Shown: positions 44,642 to 54,113 of the stretch, piece after piece | Numbering within the stretch: the stretch's first letter is position 1 | Layout of the letters: every line of letters begins with the position of its first letter | Source: Planctomycetota bacterium | GTDB taxonomy: Bacteria > Planctomycetota > Planctomycetia > Pirellulales > PALSA-1355 | Assembly (NCBI GenBank): GCA_003389325.1 | Contig: QQVE01000034.1 | Span: 1 to 64,000 of the forward strand | Direction of reading: 5' to 3' | DNA length: 64,000 nucleotides | Made by a program: the position numbers and the translations under genes | Notes under the pieces: generated by a model | Database searches by the model: none | What the model saw: only the letters and a program-made list of their open reading frames with translations | Told to the model about the DNA's origin: nothing

Positions 44642-46018
44642 TCACTTCGCCGCCACCGGCGAAGGCGGCGTGTACCCGGGAGCAGCAATAAACGTGCTGA
44701 CTTCCGCCCCGTCCTCCGCGTTCCAGACGCGCACTTCGCCGGCGAACGTGCTCGCCGCCAGGCGGCCGGTGCCGGGGTGATAGGCGACACAGTAGACCGC
44801 GTCGCTCGCGCCGGGATACTGCTTGAACTCCTTGAACCCTTCCAGGCGATGCTGCCGCACCGACTTGTCGGCCGAGCCGCTGAGGATCTTGTCGCCGCTG
44901 GTGACCAGCGTCAGCACCTGGCTGCCGAAGCCGCCGATCTGGCCCTTCTTTGCGCCGTCAGCGGGATTCCAGGCATGGATCGACTTGTCCGCTCCGGCGG
45001 TGAGCACCAGGTTGCCGTCGGGGCTGAAACCGGCATCGAACACGGCGTCGCCGTGGCCCGAGTAGGTCATCAGCGATTCGCCGTTCTCGGCGTTGAACAG
45101 TTTCGAGGTCTTGTCGCGGCTGGCCGAGGCAAGCCGCGTGCCGTCGGCGTTCCAGGCCAGACCCACGACCCAATCGGCGTGGTCCTCGATCAGAATCTCC
45201 TCGCTGCCGCTGGCCGCGTCGAAGACGCGAATCGAACGGTCGGCCCCGGCCACGGCCACCTTGTTGCCGGCCGGATTGAACGCGGCCCGAAACGCGACGT
45301 CGCCCATCGACCCCAAGTCTTTCACCAGCGAACCGTCGGTCGGTTTGAAGAGCTTCACTTCGCCAAAGCTGCCCGGCGTGCCGCCGGCAACCGCCAGCAG
45401 CGAGCCATCGGCGTTGTAGTCGACCGAGTAAACGCACTCCGGCACGTTCTTGATCCGCCGCAGCAGCTTGCCGTCCGCGGCATTCCAGATCGTCACTTCG
45501 TGGTAGCCGCCGGCCGCCAACTCGGTTCCGTCGTGATTGAACGCCAGCGCCGCCACGGGCACCGGCCGGCGATACGCTTCCGGCGGGTCGGGCTGCGTGG
45601 TCTTGGGAATGATGGCCGAGAGATCGGCCGCGGGATCGGAGCCGTCGAACTTCGCGCCCTCGGCGATCCAGCGCTTGAACAACTCGATCTGCTCGGCCGG
45701 CAGGGGATCGGCCTCCTGCGGCATCCGCACGAACTCATCGTCGGAGGCGATCCGCGCGAGCAGCTCGCTCTCGTCGGGTTTGCCGGACGTGACCGCCGGC
45801 ATCTCGGAGTCGCCGGCCTTGATCACATGGTTGTAGTTGACGACCTGGTATCCCCCGTTGGCCTCGGCCGCGTCGTGGCAGGCCCCGCATTTCTGCATCA
45901 GGATCGGGGCCAGGTCCTTGGCGAAGCTGACCGGCGGCTCCTCGGCCCGGGCTGCGTACCCGAACGGGGCCACGGCCAGACCGCAGGCGATCCACAAGGC
46001 GATTCGACGATGCAACAC
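44642..46018 (-). CDS. Exported cytochrome c-type domain fused to WD40 propeller
   Basis: The product has 458 residues from GTG 46018 with GGGAG about nine nt upstream. A signal peptide (ALWIACGLAVAPFGYAARAE) is followed by a planctomycete cytochrome c domain with haem motif KCGACHDAAEANGG (CxxCH) at about 44-48 and Met ligand candidate FVRMPQEADPLPAEQIELF. From about residue 145 a WD40 propeller covers the rest (LASASRDKTSKLFNAENGE, LVLTAGADKSIHAWNPADG, ILSGSADKSVRQHRLEGF). It is the last gene of a four-gene minus-strand cluster. A periplasmic redox carrier that docks through the propeller is a reasonable guess. Confidence 0.88.
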   Translation of the reverse strand: MLHRRIALWIACGLAVAPFGYAARAEEPPVSFAKDLAPILMQKCGACHDAAEANGGYQVVNYNHVIKAGDSEMPAVTSGKPDESELLARIASDDEFVRMPQEADPLPAEQIELFKRWIAEGAKFDGSDPAADLSAIIPKTTQPDPPEAYRRPVPVAALAFNHDGTELAAGGYHEVTIWNAADGKLLRRIKNVPECVYSVDYNADGSLLAVAGGTPGSFGEVKLFKPTDGSLVKDLGSMGDVAFRAAFNPAGNKVAVAGADRSIRVFDAASGSEEILIEDHADWVVGLAWNADGTRLASASRDKTSKLFNAENGESLMTYSGHGDAVFDAGFSPDGNLVLTAGADKSIHAWNPADGAKKGQIGGFGSQVLTLVTSGDKILSGSADKSVRQHRLEGFKEFKQYPGASDAVYCVAYHPGTGRLAASTFAGEVRVWNAEDGAEVSTFIAAPGYTPPSPVAAK

Positions 46019-46048
46019 GGATGCTACTCCCTGGAAAGTCTTCCGCTG

Positions 46049-48553
46049 TTAGTGCTGGAACAGGAACTCGTTGGCGTTGAGCAGGGCCCAACAGACGTCT
46101 TCCAGCCCCCGCATGCGGTCGCCGGACTTTTCGATGTGCCGGGTGGCGGCGGCCATTTCCGGCTCGCTGGGCTCGCGGCACAAACCGGCCAGGTACAGCT
46201 CGGTGATGATCTCCTCGTTCGATTTCTCCGAGGTGGCCAGTGTGCGGATGCGGTTCTTCTCGTCGCGCACTTTGGAATGCACGAGCGGGCCGTTGATCAT
46301 CTGCAGCGCCTGCGAAAGGTTCGAGTCGGTCGAACGCTCGCACTGGCAGGCCGTCTCGCGGGCCGGCTGGCCGAACACCTTCAGAAAGTCGCTCTCGACG
46401 TCGGGACTCGGCAGGGCCGTGGCTCGCGTGCCGGCCGGCAACCCCGCGAACTTCTCCGGCACGTCGGTCACGCGGCAGATGGCATCGAGCAATTGCTCGG
46501 CCGTGAGCAGCCGCGTCATGGCGTGCGAAAAGTATTTGCCGTCCTCGGCATTGAACTCGTTCTTGCGCGAGCTGAGCTGGTACGTGCGGCTGTTGAGCAC
46601 GGTGCGAATCACGTGCTTGCGATCGTAGCCGTGAGCGGCGAAGTCGTCGGCCAGGGCCGCAATCAACGACTCGCTCGACGGCGGGTTCGAATCGCGGAAG
46701 TCGTCGACGGGCTCGACAATGCCGCGGCCCAGCAGGTGCCCCCAGATGCGGTTCACCTCGACCTTGGCAAAGAACGGATTCTCGGGCTTCACGAGCCAGT
46801 CGACCAGCGCGTCGCGGCGGTCGTCCTCGCCGGAAAGCTCCGCCGTGCCGGTCAAAGGCAGCCAGGGCTGCATCTGCTGCCCGGTGCGGGGCTGCGTCAC
46901 CTCGCCGCCGCGGGCGACCCAAATCACCTGCTCGTCGGGATTGACGCCCGGCTTGCGCTGCACGCGATTAAAAAACGCGCCGATGCCGTAGTAGTTGTCC
47001 TGCGACCAGCGCTCGAACGGATGGTTGTGGCATTTCGCGCACTGGATGCGAATGCCCAGGAACAACTGCGAGGTCGTCTCCGTGCAGTCGTTCGTTTCGG
47101 TCGCCGTGCGGTAGTAGTTGGCCGGCGGGTTCACAAACGTGCTGCCGCTGGCCGTCAGCAGCTCGCGGGCGAACTGGTCGTAGGGCATGTTGTCGCGGAA
47201 GGCCGCCACCAGCCAGCGGTGAAACTTGTGCACGCCGCTGTTGGTCACCTTGGCGTTGCGAATTCGCAGCAGATCGCCCCACTTCAGCGCCCAGAACTCG
47301 GCGAACTCCGGCCGCTCGAGCAATTCGTCGATCAGCTTGGCGCGTTTCTCCGGATCGCTGTCGGCCAGAAACGCTTTCGTCTCAGCCGGCTTGGGCAGCA
47401 CGCCGATCACGTCGAGGTACACGCGGCGAATGAACTCCTCGTCGGTGCACACGTCCGAAGGCAGAATCTGCAACTGCTCGAGCTTGTCGAAGACGTGCTG
47501 GTCGACAAAGTTGTTCTCCGGTGGATTGCTCCACTCGAAGCCCGGCACCTCCTTGAGGAACATCATCGTGGAGCTCTCGAGCTTGTCGAGATAGCGCACC
47601 AGGATCGCGGCCTCGCCACGGTCGTGACCAACGACCAGGCCGGTTTCGTCCACCGTGGCCACGGCTTCGTCCGAACTCGAGAAGCAGGCAAGCGACGTCA
47701 CGTCGCGAATCGTGCCATCGGAGAAGTGTGCCAGCGCCACCACTTGCTGCGTGTGGGCCGGACGCATCAGAATCCGCTCGCGCGGATAGATGTCGAGCTT
47801 CACGCATTCGGCCGCTTCGGGCGGGTCGACCTGGCAGCCCTGGTCGATCCAGTCGTGAAGCACTTCGTAGGCCAGGCTGTCCGTCGTCAGCCGGCGGCCG
47901 CCGCCGTGGGCCACTTCCATCAGCGGCTTGCGGAGCAGCAGGCTCTTTTCGGGCTCGTAGAGATTCGTGCGGCGATTGAACGCCTCGCGCACGAGAGTTT
48001 CAATATCGAGCGCCGGATCGTAGGCCCGCAGCGACAGCCGAAAGCCGCCCTTGCCGCTGGGCGAGCCGTGGCAGGCGCCCTGGTTGCAGCCCTGCTTGGA
48101 AAGCACGGCCAGCGTGTCGTAGTCGAACGAGATCCGATCGGGCGTTTGCTGGCCGACCACCTCGACCGGCACGGCCACTTCATGACCGCCGGCTTTCACG
48201 GTGACTTGCGTGTTGCCGTCGGCCACCGGCGATACCACGGCCTGCTCGGCGCGGGCGCCGTTCTCGTCAGCCGAAACGACTTCGCACGCCCGCGTCAGAT
48301 CCTGGTGCGTGCCGTCGGCGTAGTACCCGGTGACGACCAGGTGCAGCTTGCGGCGCGGCGAGTCGAGCTTGAAGCTCTCGGGAAAGACCTCGATCTTGGT
48401 CGGCGAGCCGACGACGATCTGTTCCAGTTTCGTCTCCGCATCGGCCATCGCGGCGTCGGCCGCCAAGACCGCGGGCGCCGCGCAGAGTGCCAGGGCCAAA
48501 GCGCTTGGCATCGCGATGCCGGCCAGCCTGCCGAAAGATGAAGTCCTGTTCAT
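46049..48553 (-). CDS. Planctomycete DUF1549/DUF1553 cytochrome-like exported protein
   Basis: The product has 834 residues from ATG 48553 with a signal peptide (IAMPSALALALCAAPAVLAA). After a Big_2-like Ig domain (about 40-140: VVGSPTKIEVFPESFKLDSP) comes the PSCyt1-type haem region QGCNQGACHGSPSGKGGFRL (CX4CH), a second Ig-like domain (250-340), DUF1549 with EEFIRRVYLDVIGVLPKP and the CxxCH-containing IRIQCAKCHNHPFERWSQDN, then DUF1553 with EVNRIWGHLLGRGIVEPVDD, ALADDFAAHGYDRKHVIRTV and LLNANEFLFQH at the end. Both haem-type motifs suggest a periplasmic multi-haem protein. It begins downstream of the PPC gene by 59 nt and is followed 30 nt later by the cytochrome-WD40 gene. Confidence 0.93.
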   Translation of the reverse strand: MNRTSSFGRLAGIAMPSALALALCAAPAVLAADAAMADAETKLEQIVVGSPTKIEVFPESFKLDSPRRKLHLVVTGYYADGTHQDLTRACEVVSADENGARAEQAVVSPVADGNTQVTVKAGGHEVAVPVEVVGQQTPDRISFDYDTLAVLSKQGCNQGACHGSPSGKGGFRLSLRAYDPALDIETLVREAFNRRTNLYEPEKSLLLRKPLMEVAHGGGRRLTTDSLAYEVLHDWIDQGCQVDPPEAAECVKLDIYPRERILMRPAHTQQVVALAHFSDGTIRDVTSLACFSSSDEAVATVDETGLVVGHDRGEAAILVRYLDKLESSTMMFLKEVPGFEWSNPPENNFVDQHVFDKLEQLQILPSDVCTDEEFIRRVYLDVIGVLPKPAETKAFLADSDPEKRAKLIDELLERPEFAEFWALKWGDLLRIRNAKVTNSGVHKFHRWLVAAFRDNMPYDQFARELLTASGSTFVNPPANYYRTATETNDCTETTSQLFLGIRIQCAKCHNHPFERWSQDNYYGIGAFFNRVQRKPGVNPDEQVIWVARGGEVTQPRTGQQMQPWLPLTGTAELSGEDDRRDALVDWLVKPENPFFAKVEVNRIWGHLLGRGIVEPVDDFRDSNPPSSESLIAALADDFAAHGYDRKHVIRTVLNSRTYQLSSRKNEFNAEDGKYFSHAMTRLLTAEQLLDAICRVTDVPEKFAGLPAGTRATALPSPDVESDFLKVFGQPARETACQCERSTDSNLSQALQMINGPLVHSKVRDEKNRIRTLATSEKSNEEIITELYLAGLCREPSEPEMAAATRHIEKSGDRMRGLEDVCWALLNANEFLFQH

Positions 48554-48612
48554 CGATCTCTCCCTTGTAGCGTGTCATCCCCGGCCCAAGGCCGAGGGTT
48601 CGTGCGCATCCG

Positions 48613-51600
48613 TTATGGTTTGTTGACTTCCAGGGCAATCGCGGGGGACTCGGCCGTGAAGTTCCCGCCGGCGGCGTGAGTCGTGCCGGCCACGACGACG
48701 TTCTGTTGCTTGCCGGGCGCCGCGGAATCGGCCGCGGCCAGTTGAATCTCGGCCTGGGGCTGACCGTCGACCAGCACGATCTCGCCCGGAGCGCTCAAGC
48801 CGGCGGGCAGATTCTTCCAGGCCAGCTTCACCAGCCGCTTGTGGGCCGGGGCGACGCTGGCGGCCACCTGACCTTCGGTCTCATCCAGCCGCCAGTAGGC
48901 CAGCGGCTTGTCCTTGAGAATCACATCGCGGACGGGCGACTCGGCCTTGGCCGCGGCGTGGTGGGCCTGCACCTGCTCGGGAGCGAGCGCCGCGTCGAAG
49001 AAAGCCACCTCGTCGAGCCGCCCCTTGAACGGAGCAAATCCGTCGGCCCGGGTGCCGAGCACGACCTGGTTCGTCGCATAGCTCTTGGGCACGGTGGCTT
49101 GAATCTCAGGATTCGCCACGTCGCCGTCGAGGTAGACCCGTACCTGATCGCCGGAGCGAACGACTGCCACGTGATGCCAGGTATTGAGCGCGAGTGTGGT
49201 GCGGCCGGGCACGAGCGTGGTGCCGTCGTAGAAGAACAGCTTGTCGCGCGGCGAACTCTCCACCCCGCCGATGCCCACGTGGTCGCCCGGCTGCGCGTTG
49301 GCCGCGCTTGGCGTGCCCGGGCGGCTGAACAGATATCCGGAAATGCCCGGCGAATTCGGCTGGCTCAGGTCGCGCGTGTTGTAGACCCACATCTCCAGCG
49401 AATAGTCGCCGGTCGAGCTGGTGGGAAGATCCGCGGTGAGGCGGTCGTCGCCCGGGCTCTTGTCGATGCCGGAAAACTCGACGGCGCGGTTGTCGGCTTC
49501 GAAGCCGGGCAGGGCGCCGGCGCGGGGCCCCTCGGCGCCCCGAGTGACGCCGCCGGCATAGTTGGCCGCGGCGGCCACGGGGCTGACGTCGCCGGCAAAG
49601 GTCAGCGTGCCTTTCTGCGTCCCGCCGACCGGCACCGGACCGGCAGGCGCGAATGCCACGGCCACCGGCGGGCCGTCAATCGTGACCGTCTCCAGCACGA
49701 ACGTCTGCGGCTGGTTCTGGAACGACGCCGAGCCGATAAGCTTGATGGTGTGCTTACCGGGCGGAATCGCTCCGGCGGCCGCCAACTCGAGCGCGGCTTC
49801 GCCTTTGTCTTTTTCGATCGCCACGGGCGTCGCCGTCACGCCGGCAGGAAGTCCGTCGGCCGACACCGTGACCTGGTCCTTGAACCCGTGGGAACGGCTC
49901 AGCGCCACCTTCACGGCGGCCTTGGCCCCGGCACTGGCCAGCGAAACATTCGGCTCGGGCGCCGTCAACGCGAAGTACCGCGGGAACACGGGCCCCACGC
50001 CCAGCCCAAGCGTGCCGTCGAGCGCCGTGGGCGGAAACGGCAGCCCGCTCAAGCTGCCCCGCAGGGCCGCCAGCGTGCTGGCCTCGTCACGAAAGTCGAC
50101 CTCGCCCACTTTGGCTTGCCCGATGATCTTCACCGTGCCGATCTGGCCGGCGGTTAGCGAGGGGCCCAGCGTCACGTGCATCGTGGTCTCGGGCTTGCTC
50201 TCGGGAATCACGTTGCTCGACAGCGAGCAACCTTCGCCGGCGCCTTCGACCGAGAGCGTGATCGGTCCGCCGTAGTCGCGGCGGTTGGCGATCACCTTAA
50301 CGACGAACACGCCGTTTTGCGGGGCGTCGACTTTCTCGGCTTCGGCCACCAGGTCGAAACCCGGCTGATAGGGCTCGATGCGCACGCGGTACACCATGTC
50401 GGGCCCGCCGCGGCGATTGGTCTCTTCGACCCGCAGCCGGTAAACGCCGTCGGCCGGAAAGGTGTAGTTGATCGATCCTTCCTGGTTGCCGTTGTCCTCG
50501 GCCTGGGCCACCACGCCGCCGTCGGCATTGTAGAGCCGCATGAACAAATCGCACGGCGAGCCGGCGCTGCGGGCCTGGCCGGAAAAGACGAAACGCTGTC
50601 CTTTCTTGGCCGCGAATTCGTAGTAGTCGTCATCGCCAGCAGCATCCAAGCGGCCGTCGAGCGCGCCAGCCAGGTTCACTTTCGTGCTCTGCTCGGCCGT
50701 ATCGTTCGGCTCGGCTTCGAGCTGCTCGACCACGTCGCTGACCACGACGTCGACCCACGACGATCCTTGCCCGGGCCCGTACGAAGCGGCCACGCTCATC
50801 CGCGCGTCGGCATAGTCGGCCGGCACGCTAACCGAAACCGGCGAGGGCAACTCGACGCTCGGGCCAACAAGTTGCACGTTGGCCGTGGTGCCTTTCTGTA
50901 TGGCGAGAGGGTAGGGCACGGTCACCAGCGGAAAGTCGCCGAAGCGCAGGCGGTAGCGATGGGCGCCGCCGCCCTGGTAGCGGACGTCGCGGATTTCGAC
51001 AAAGTAGTCGCCGGCCGTTTCAAACGTATGGACGAAGCGGCCGTCGGCCCCGGTCGAAGGCTCGTCGTCGCTGTACTCCAGCTCGCGCCCCTCGGCATCG
51101 AGCAGGCGGATCGCGGGATCGAGCGGCGAGCCCAGCCGTCGGGCGAACACCTCGACCGACACGCGCTGTCCGGCGGCGGCGCTGAACTTGTAGAGGTCGC
51201 TCGACTCGCCGTCGCAATGGCCGTCGATAGCCATCGGCAGCGAAACGGCCTGGGCGGTCTCGATCGACTTGTTGTTACCGGCCTTCGTTTGCGCCGGCAA
51301 GTCGTCGACCAGGATAAGCCGCACGTTGGAAACGCCTTTGCCCGTGGCCAGGCGGATGCCAGCAACCTGCGGCGGCACGTCGGGCGGCAGCGTCAGGCGA
51401 TAGGTGACGTTGTCCGCCTTTGTGCCATTGCCTTCGATGCCCGGGGTCAACTCGGACTCGACGGGCAACGTCGACCACAGTCCCGTCGGGCCGACCAGGT
51501 CCTTGCCCTGAAACAGAACGTCGACCGTCTGGCCCGGCTGAATGCCGGCGGGCACCAGGTGGCTGAGCGTCGGGGCCTGAGCGGCGGCCAAACTGGCCGG

Positions 51601-51642
51601 CAATGCGCCGAGTAGCAACGCCGCTCTAGCAAGGGGCTTCAT
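48613..51642 (-). CDS. Exported PPC-domain and LamG-type protein
   Basis: The product has 1009 residues from ATG 51642 (MKPLARAALLLGALPASLAA signal). The family resembles planctomycete proteins with bacterial pre-peptidase C-terminal (PPC) domains: SSDLYKFSAAAGQRVSVEVF (about 160-250) and DDYYEFAAKKGQRFVFSGQA (about 345-425), each with the 'DxYxFxxxxGxxxxxxVxA' pattern. A concanavalin/LamG domain occupies about 700-880 (DYSLEMWVYNTRDL, LNTWHHVAVVRSGDQVRVYL, NQVVLGTRADGFAPFKGRLDEVAFF split by the natural strand order). There is no protease catalytic site. It probably binds glycans or is a structural partner for the downstream DUF1549/DUF1553 cytochrome. It lies 191 nt after the DUF1501 gene on the same strand. 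Confidence 0.85.
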   Translation of the reverse strand: MKPLARAALLLGALPASLAAAQAPTLSHLVPAGIQPGQTVDVLFQGKDLVGPTGLWSTLPVESELTPGIEGNGTKADNVTYRLTLPPDVPPQVAGIRLATGKGVSNVRLILVDDLPAQTKAGNNKSIETAQAVSLPMAIDGHCDGESSDLYKFSAAAGQRVSVEVFARRLGSPLDPAIRLLDAEGRELEYSDDEPSTGADGRFVHTFETAGDYFVEIRDVRYQGGGAHRYRLRFGDFPLVTVPYPLAIQKGTTANVQLVGPSVELPSPVSVSVPADYADARMSVAASYGPGQGSSWVDVVVSDVVEQLEAEPNDTAEQSTKVNLAGALDGRLDAAGDDDYYEFAAKKGQRFVFSGQARSAGSPCDLFMRLYNADGGVVAQAEDNGNQEGSINYTFPADGVYRLRVEETNRRGGPDMVYRVRIEPYQPGFDLVAEAEKVDAPQNGVFVVKVIANRRDYGGPITLSVEGAGEGCSLSSNVIPESKPETTMHVTLGPSLTAGQIGTVKIIGQAKVGEVDFRDEASTLAALRGSLSGLPFPPTALDGTLGLGVGPVFPRYFALTAPEPNVSLASAGAKAAVKVALSRSHGFKDQVTVSADGLPAGVTATPVAIEKDKGEAALELAAAGAIPPGKHTIKLIGSASFQNQPQTFVLETVTIDGPPVAVAFAPAGPVPVGGTQKGTLTFAGDVSPVAAAANYAGGVTRGAEGPRAGALPGFEADNRAVEFSGIDKSPGDDRLTADLPTSSTGDYSLEMWVYNTRDLSQPNSPGISGYLFSRPGTPSAANAQPGDHVGIGGVESSPRDKLFFYDGTTLVPGRTTLALNTWHHVAVVRSGDQVRVYLDGDVANPEIQATVPKSYATNQVVLGTRADGFAPFKGRLDEVAFFDAALAPEQVQAHHAAAKAESPVRDVILKDKPLAYWRLDETEGQVAASVAPAHKRLVKLAWKNLPAGLSAPGEIVLVDGQPQAEIQLAAADSAAPGKQQNVVVAGTTHAAGGNFTAESPAIALEVNKP

Positions 51643-51833
51643 GGCAGGCTCGGTTGGAGGCGGGAAGATTCGTTCAGGCGGGGTGCGAACCACGCATCAT
51701 ACTAACCTCTGTCGATGCGTCTTACAACGCGCCGAGGGGCTCATTTCGACCCCGTGGCGGCCGCGGTAAGTCGTTGCATCGCAGCGGCATTGGCTCGCAA
51801 CGGCTTCGCTCCTTCGCGCTCTTCTGGCGGCCG

Positions 51834-53336
51834 CTAGACCAGCGCTTCGTGGATCACGTCGCCCTCGACCAGCGGCAGGGGACGATTCAATCGGTCGTGG
51901 ACGATCATGTGGTGGTCGATGCCCAGCAGGTGATACATCGTGGCCAGCAGGTCCTTGGGACTAATCGGGCGATCGGCCACGTCGCCGCCCTGCTTGTCCG
52001 AGGCGCCGACGATGTGGCCCCGCTTCGTGCCGCCGCCGGCCAACAGCGTCGAGTACACCCGCGACCAGTGATCGCGACCGCCTCCCTGGCCGGGAGTGAT
52101 CTTGGGCGTGCGGCCGTGTTCGCTAGTGCACACGACCAGCGTGTCGTCGAGCAGGCCGCGTTGATCGAGATCGGTGATCAGCCCATACCATCCCTGGTCG
52201 AGCCCGGGGCAGAGCTCTTGTTTCATGCGGGCGTAGTGATTGTAGTGCGTGTCCCAGCCGCTACCGGCCAGGCCGTACTCGTCCCAGAACACGCTCACCA
52301 CGCGGCTGCCGGCCTCGACCAGGCGGCGGGCGGCCAGGCACGACTGGCCGAACAGCGTGTGGCCGTAGAGCTCGCGCACGCGACGATCCTCTTTTCGCAA
52401 GTCGAGCGCATTGCGGAGGGCATCGGACTCGATCAACTCGTAGGTCATCTGCCGGTAGCGATCCATCTGCTTGCCGCGAGGCGTCGTGGCCAGGTCGCGC
52501 CGGGCGGCATCGAGTTGGCCCACCAGCGACTTGCGGCGGTGCAATCGATCGAGTGTCACGTCCCGCGGCAAGTCCGTCGCCGACGGAACCTGGAAGTAGC
52601 TGTCCTCGCTCAGGCCGATGTACGGGTCGTTGTCGTCGAAGCGCTTGTCGCCCAGCGTGCGTGCAAGCCCCTTGGTGGCCGTGCCCTTGTAGTCGGTCCA
52701 CACCGGATCGTACTCGGCCCCCAGAAACGTGGCATACGGACCGGCGCGGGGCACTTCGCCCACGCGGCGGCTCGAAAACGGAAACGGCAACGCCATGTTC
52801 GCAGGCACCTGCCGCGGCGGCGCCCCGGCGGCTTGATCGCGCTGGGCTTCGACGTAGTCGACCACGGAGCCGAAGAACGGCCAGTTGCGCGGATCGCGCG
52901 GGTTCAATTCGGCCGGCAAATCGAGCGTGGGCACCCCGGTCAAGGCATAGGCCACGCCGTGCAAAGGGTAGGGGTGCGTCAGCGAACGCAGGATCGTCGT
53001 GCGATCCATCACCTTGGCAAACGTGGGCAACAGCTCGCACACCCGCAGGCCCGGCAAGCTGGAAGGAATCGATCCCAGCTCGCCGCGGATTTCCGCCGGC
53101 GCGTCCGGCTTGCAATCGACCCATTCGATCTGGCTGGGTGAGCCATACAGATGGATCAGGATGATCGATTTGGCCCGGCCGAACGAGCGCGGCTGTGCAT
53201 CGGAGGCACTGGCGGCCTGCCATTGGGCCAACTCGGCCAGGCTCATGCCGGCCAGACCCAGGCCGCCGACGCGGAGCAGGTCGCGCCTGGTCATGCCGCC
53301 GCAAAGCTTTCGCGCCGAGCCGAGAATTCGCAGCAT
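51834..53336 (-). CDS. DUF1501 Tat-exported protein (sulfatase/alkaline phosphatase-like fold)
   Basis: The product has 500 residues from ATG 53336 (MLRILGSARKLCGGMTRRDL), the usual start of planctomycete DUF1501 proteins, with a Tat motif TRRDLLRVGGLGLAG. The body has SIILIHLYGSPSQIEWVDCK (the 'GGxSQxDxxDxKP' motif, here GSPSQIEW), HPYPLHGVAYALTG, RLVEAGSRVVSVFWDEYG, DTHYNHYARMKQ and TLVVCTSEHGRTPKITPGQG followed by GRDHWSR, which form the metal-dependent alkaline-phosphatase-superfamily core. In many homologues the first motif is GGxSxxDTxDxKP; the SQIEWVDCKPD variant keeps the final Asp/Lys. It is the first gene of the minus-strand cluster to 44642. Physiological substrate unknown. Confidence 0.92.
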   Translation of the reverse strand: MLRILGSARKLCGGMTRRDLLRVGGLGLAGMSLAELAQWQAASASDAQPRSFGRAKSIILIHLYGSPSQIEWVDCKPDAPAEIRGELGSIPSSLPGLRVCELLPTFAKVMDRTTILRSLTHPYPLHGVAYALTGVPTLDLPAELNPRDPRNWPFFGSVVDYVEAQRDQAAGAPPRQVPANMALPFPFSSRRVGEVPRAGPYATFLGAEYDPVWTDYKGTATKGLARTLGDKRFDDNDPYIGLSEDSYFQVPSATDLPRDVTLDRLHRRKSLVGQLDAARRDLATTPRGKQMDRYRQMTYELIESDALRNALDLRKEDRRVRELYGHTLFGQSCLAARRLVEAGSRVVSVFWDEYGLAGSGWDTHYNHYARMKQELCPGLDQGWYGLITDLDQRGLLDDTLVVCTSEHGRTPKITPGQGGGRDHWSRVYSTLLAGGGTKRGHIVGASDKQGGDVADRPISPKDLLATMYHLLGIDHHMIVHDRLNRPLPLVEGDVIHEALV

Positions 53337-53425
53337 CGCTGGCCCCCCAGGGCACGGTCGGCCGCAACACGCGTGGGCGCTGGCCGCCCGCAAAGCATCA
53401 ATTCGCGCCCATATGTTAGCAGGTC

Positions 53426-53448
53426 CGCGTGCCTTCGCCTAGCACGCG
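53426..53448 (-). other. Stem-loop after the PGPGW gene
   Basis: CGCGTGC (53426-53432) pairs with GCACGCG (53442-53448) across a 9-nt loop, 25 nt beyond the stop of the gene at 53473. It has no T tract, so it is a weak or factor-dependent terminator at best. It separates the PGPGW gene from the DUF1501 gene. Confidence 0.35.
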
Positions 53449-53472
53449 AGCCCTTTCGCGGAGCGGGGGGCG

Positions 53473-53919
53473 CTAAGAGAGATCGTCCGTGTCCGAGAAA
53501 TCCAGCGGCGGCTTCCCGGCCCGGTCCCGCAGGCGATTGACGACGTTCAAGACGGTCGGGCGCTGGATGATGGCGCGCATCACCCGTTGTTTGCCGGGCA
53601 CGTCGACCAGCGCCATGCCCAGGATCAGCGTGAGCACGCCCTGTCCCGGCGTGAAGAACATGATCAACCCGGCCAGGATAAACAGCACGCCGAATACGTT
53701 CTTGCCGATCATCAGCGTCCACCACAGCACGGGCCGTTCCCGGTACCAGCGCTGGAACGGCTTGTGCGGCTCGGCAAAGTAGTCGGGCCGGATCGTCGTC
53801 AGAAAGTAATGGCCGATCCATAGACTGGCCACCGCCACGACGACCGACAACGCGAGCATGATCGTCGTCAGCGCCGCGTGGTCGCGCAGCCAGTCGAGTA
53901 CGCTTGCCAGAATTTCCAC
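53473..53919 (-). CDS. PGPGW-type small membrane protein
   Basis: The product has 148 residues from ATG 53919. Two to three membrane segments: about 17-38 (LTTIMLALSVVVAVASLWIG), 70-88 (NVFGVLFILAGLIMFFTPGQ) and possibly GVLTLILGMALVDVPG as a re-entrant segment. The sequence FTPGQGVLTLILGMALVDVP corresponds to the PGPGW (PF09656-type) core, with PGQG replacing PGPG. The C terminus is cytoplasmic and charged (RPTVLNVVNRLRDRAGKPPL). Function is unknown in the family. It lies alone on the minus strand between the DUF1501 cluster and a divergent dehydrogenase gene. Confidence 0.72.
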   Translation of the reverse strand: MEILASVLDWLRDHAALTTIMLALSVVVAVASLWIGHYFLTTIRPDYFAEPHKPFQRWYRERPVLWWTLMIGKNVFGVLFILAGLIMFFTPGQGVLTLILGMALVDVPGKQRVMRAIIQRPTVLNVVNRLRDRAGKPPLDFSDTDDLS

Positions 53920-54113
53920 GCCGAAAGTGTCCTGCTTCGCGGGCCGCCGTGCCGTTGCCGCCCGACGGAGGGCGCGACGAAGGCGTGCATTGAAATCGCT
54001 CGCCGCGGGAAACTCAAGTCCGCGCGTCCCTTGCGAGCGGGCCGGATTGCGTCATCATAGGCAACAGACACCGCCCGGCCCCGTCACGTCACTCTCACCC
54101 CAGCGAGACCCCC

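Noticed and set aside
44591..48541. A plus-strand open frame of 1316 codons antisense to the cytochrome-WD40 and DUF1549/DUF1553 genes
   Set aside because: Its translation is rich in His/Arg/Gln/Val without any motif, and it lies exactly over two well-supported minus-strand genes. Long antisense frames are expected in this GC-rich DNA.
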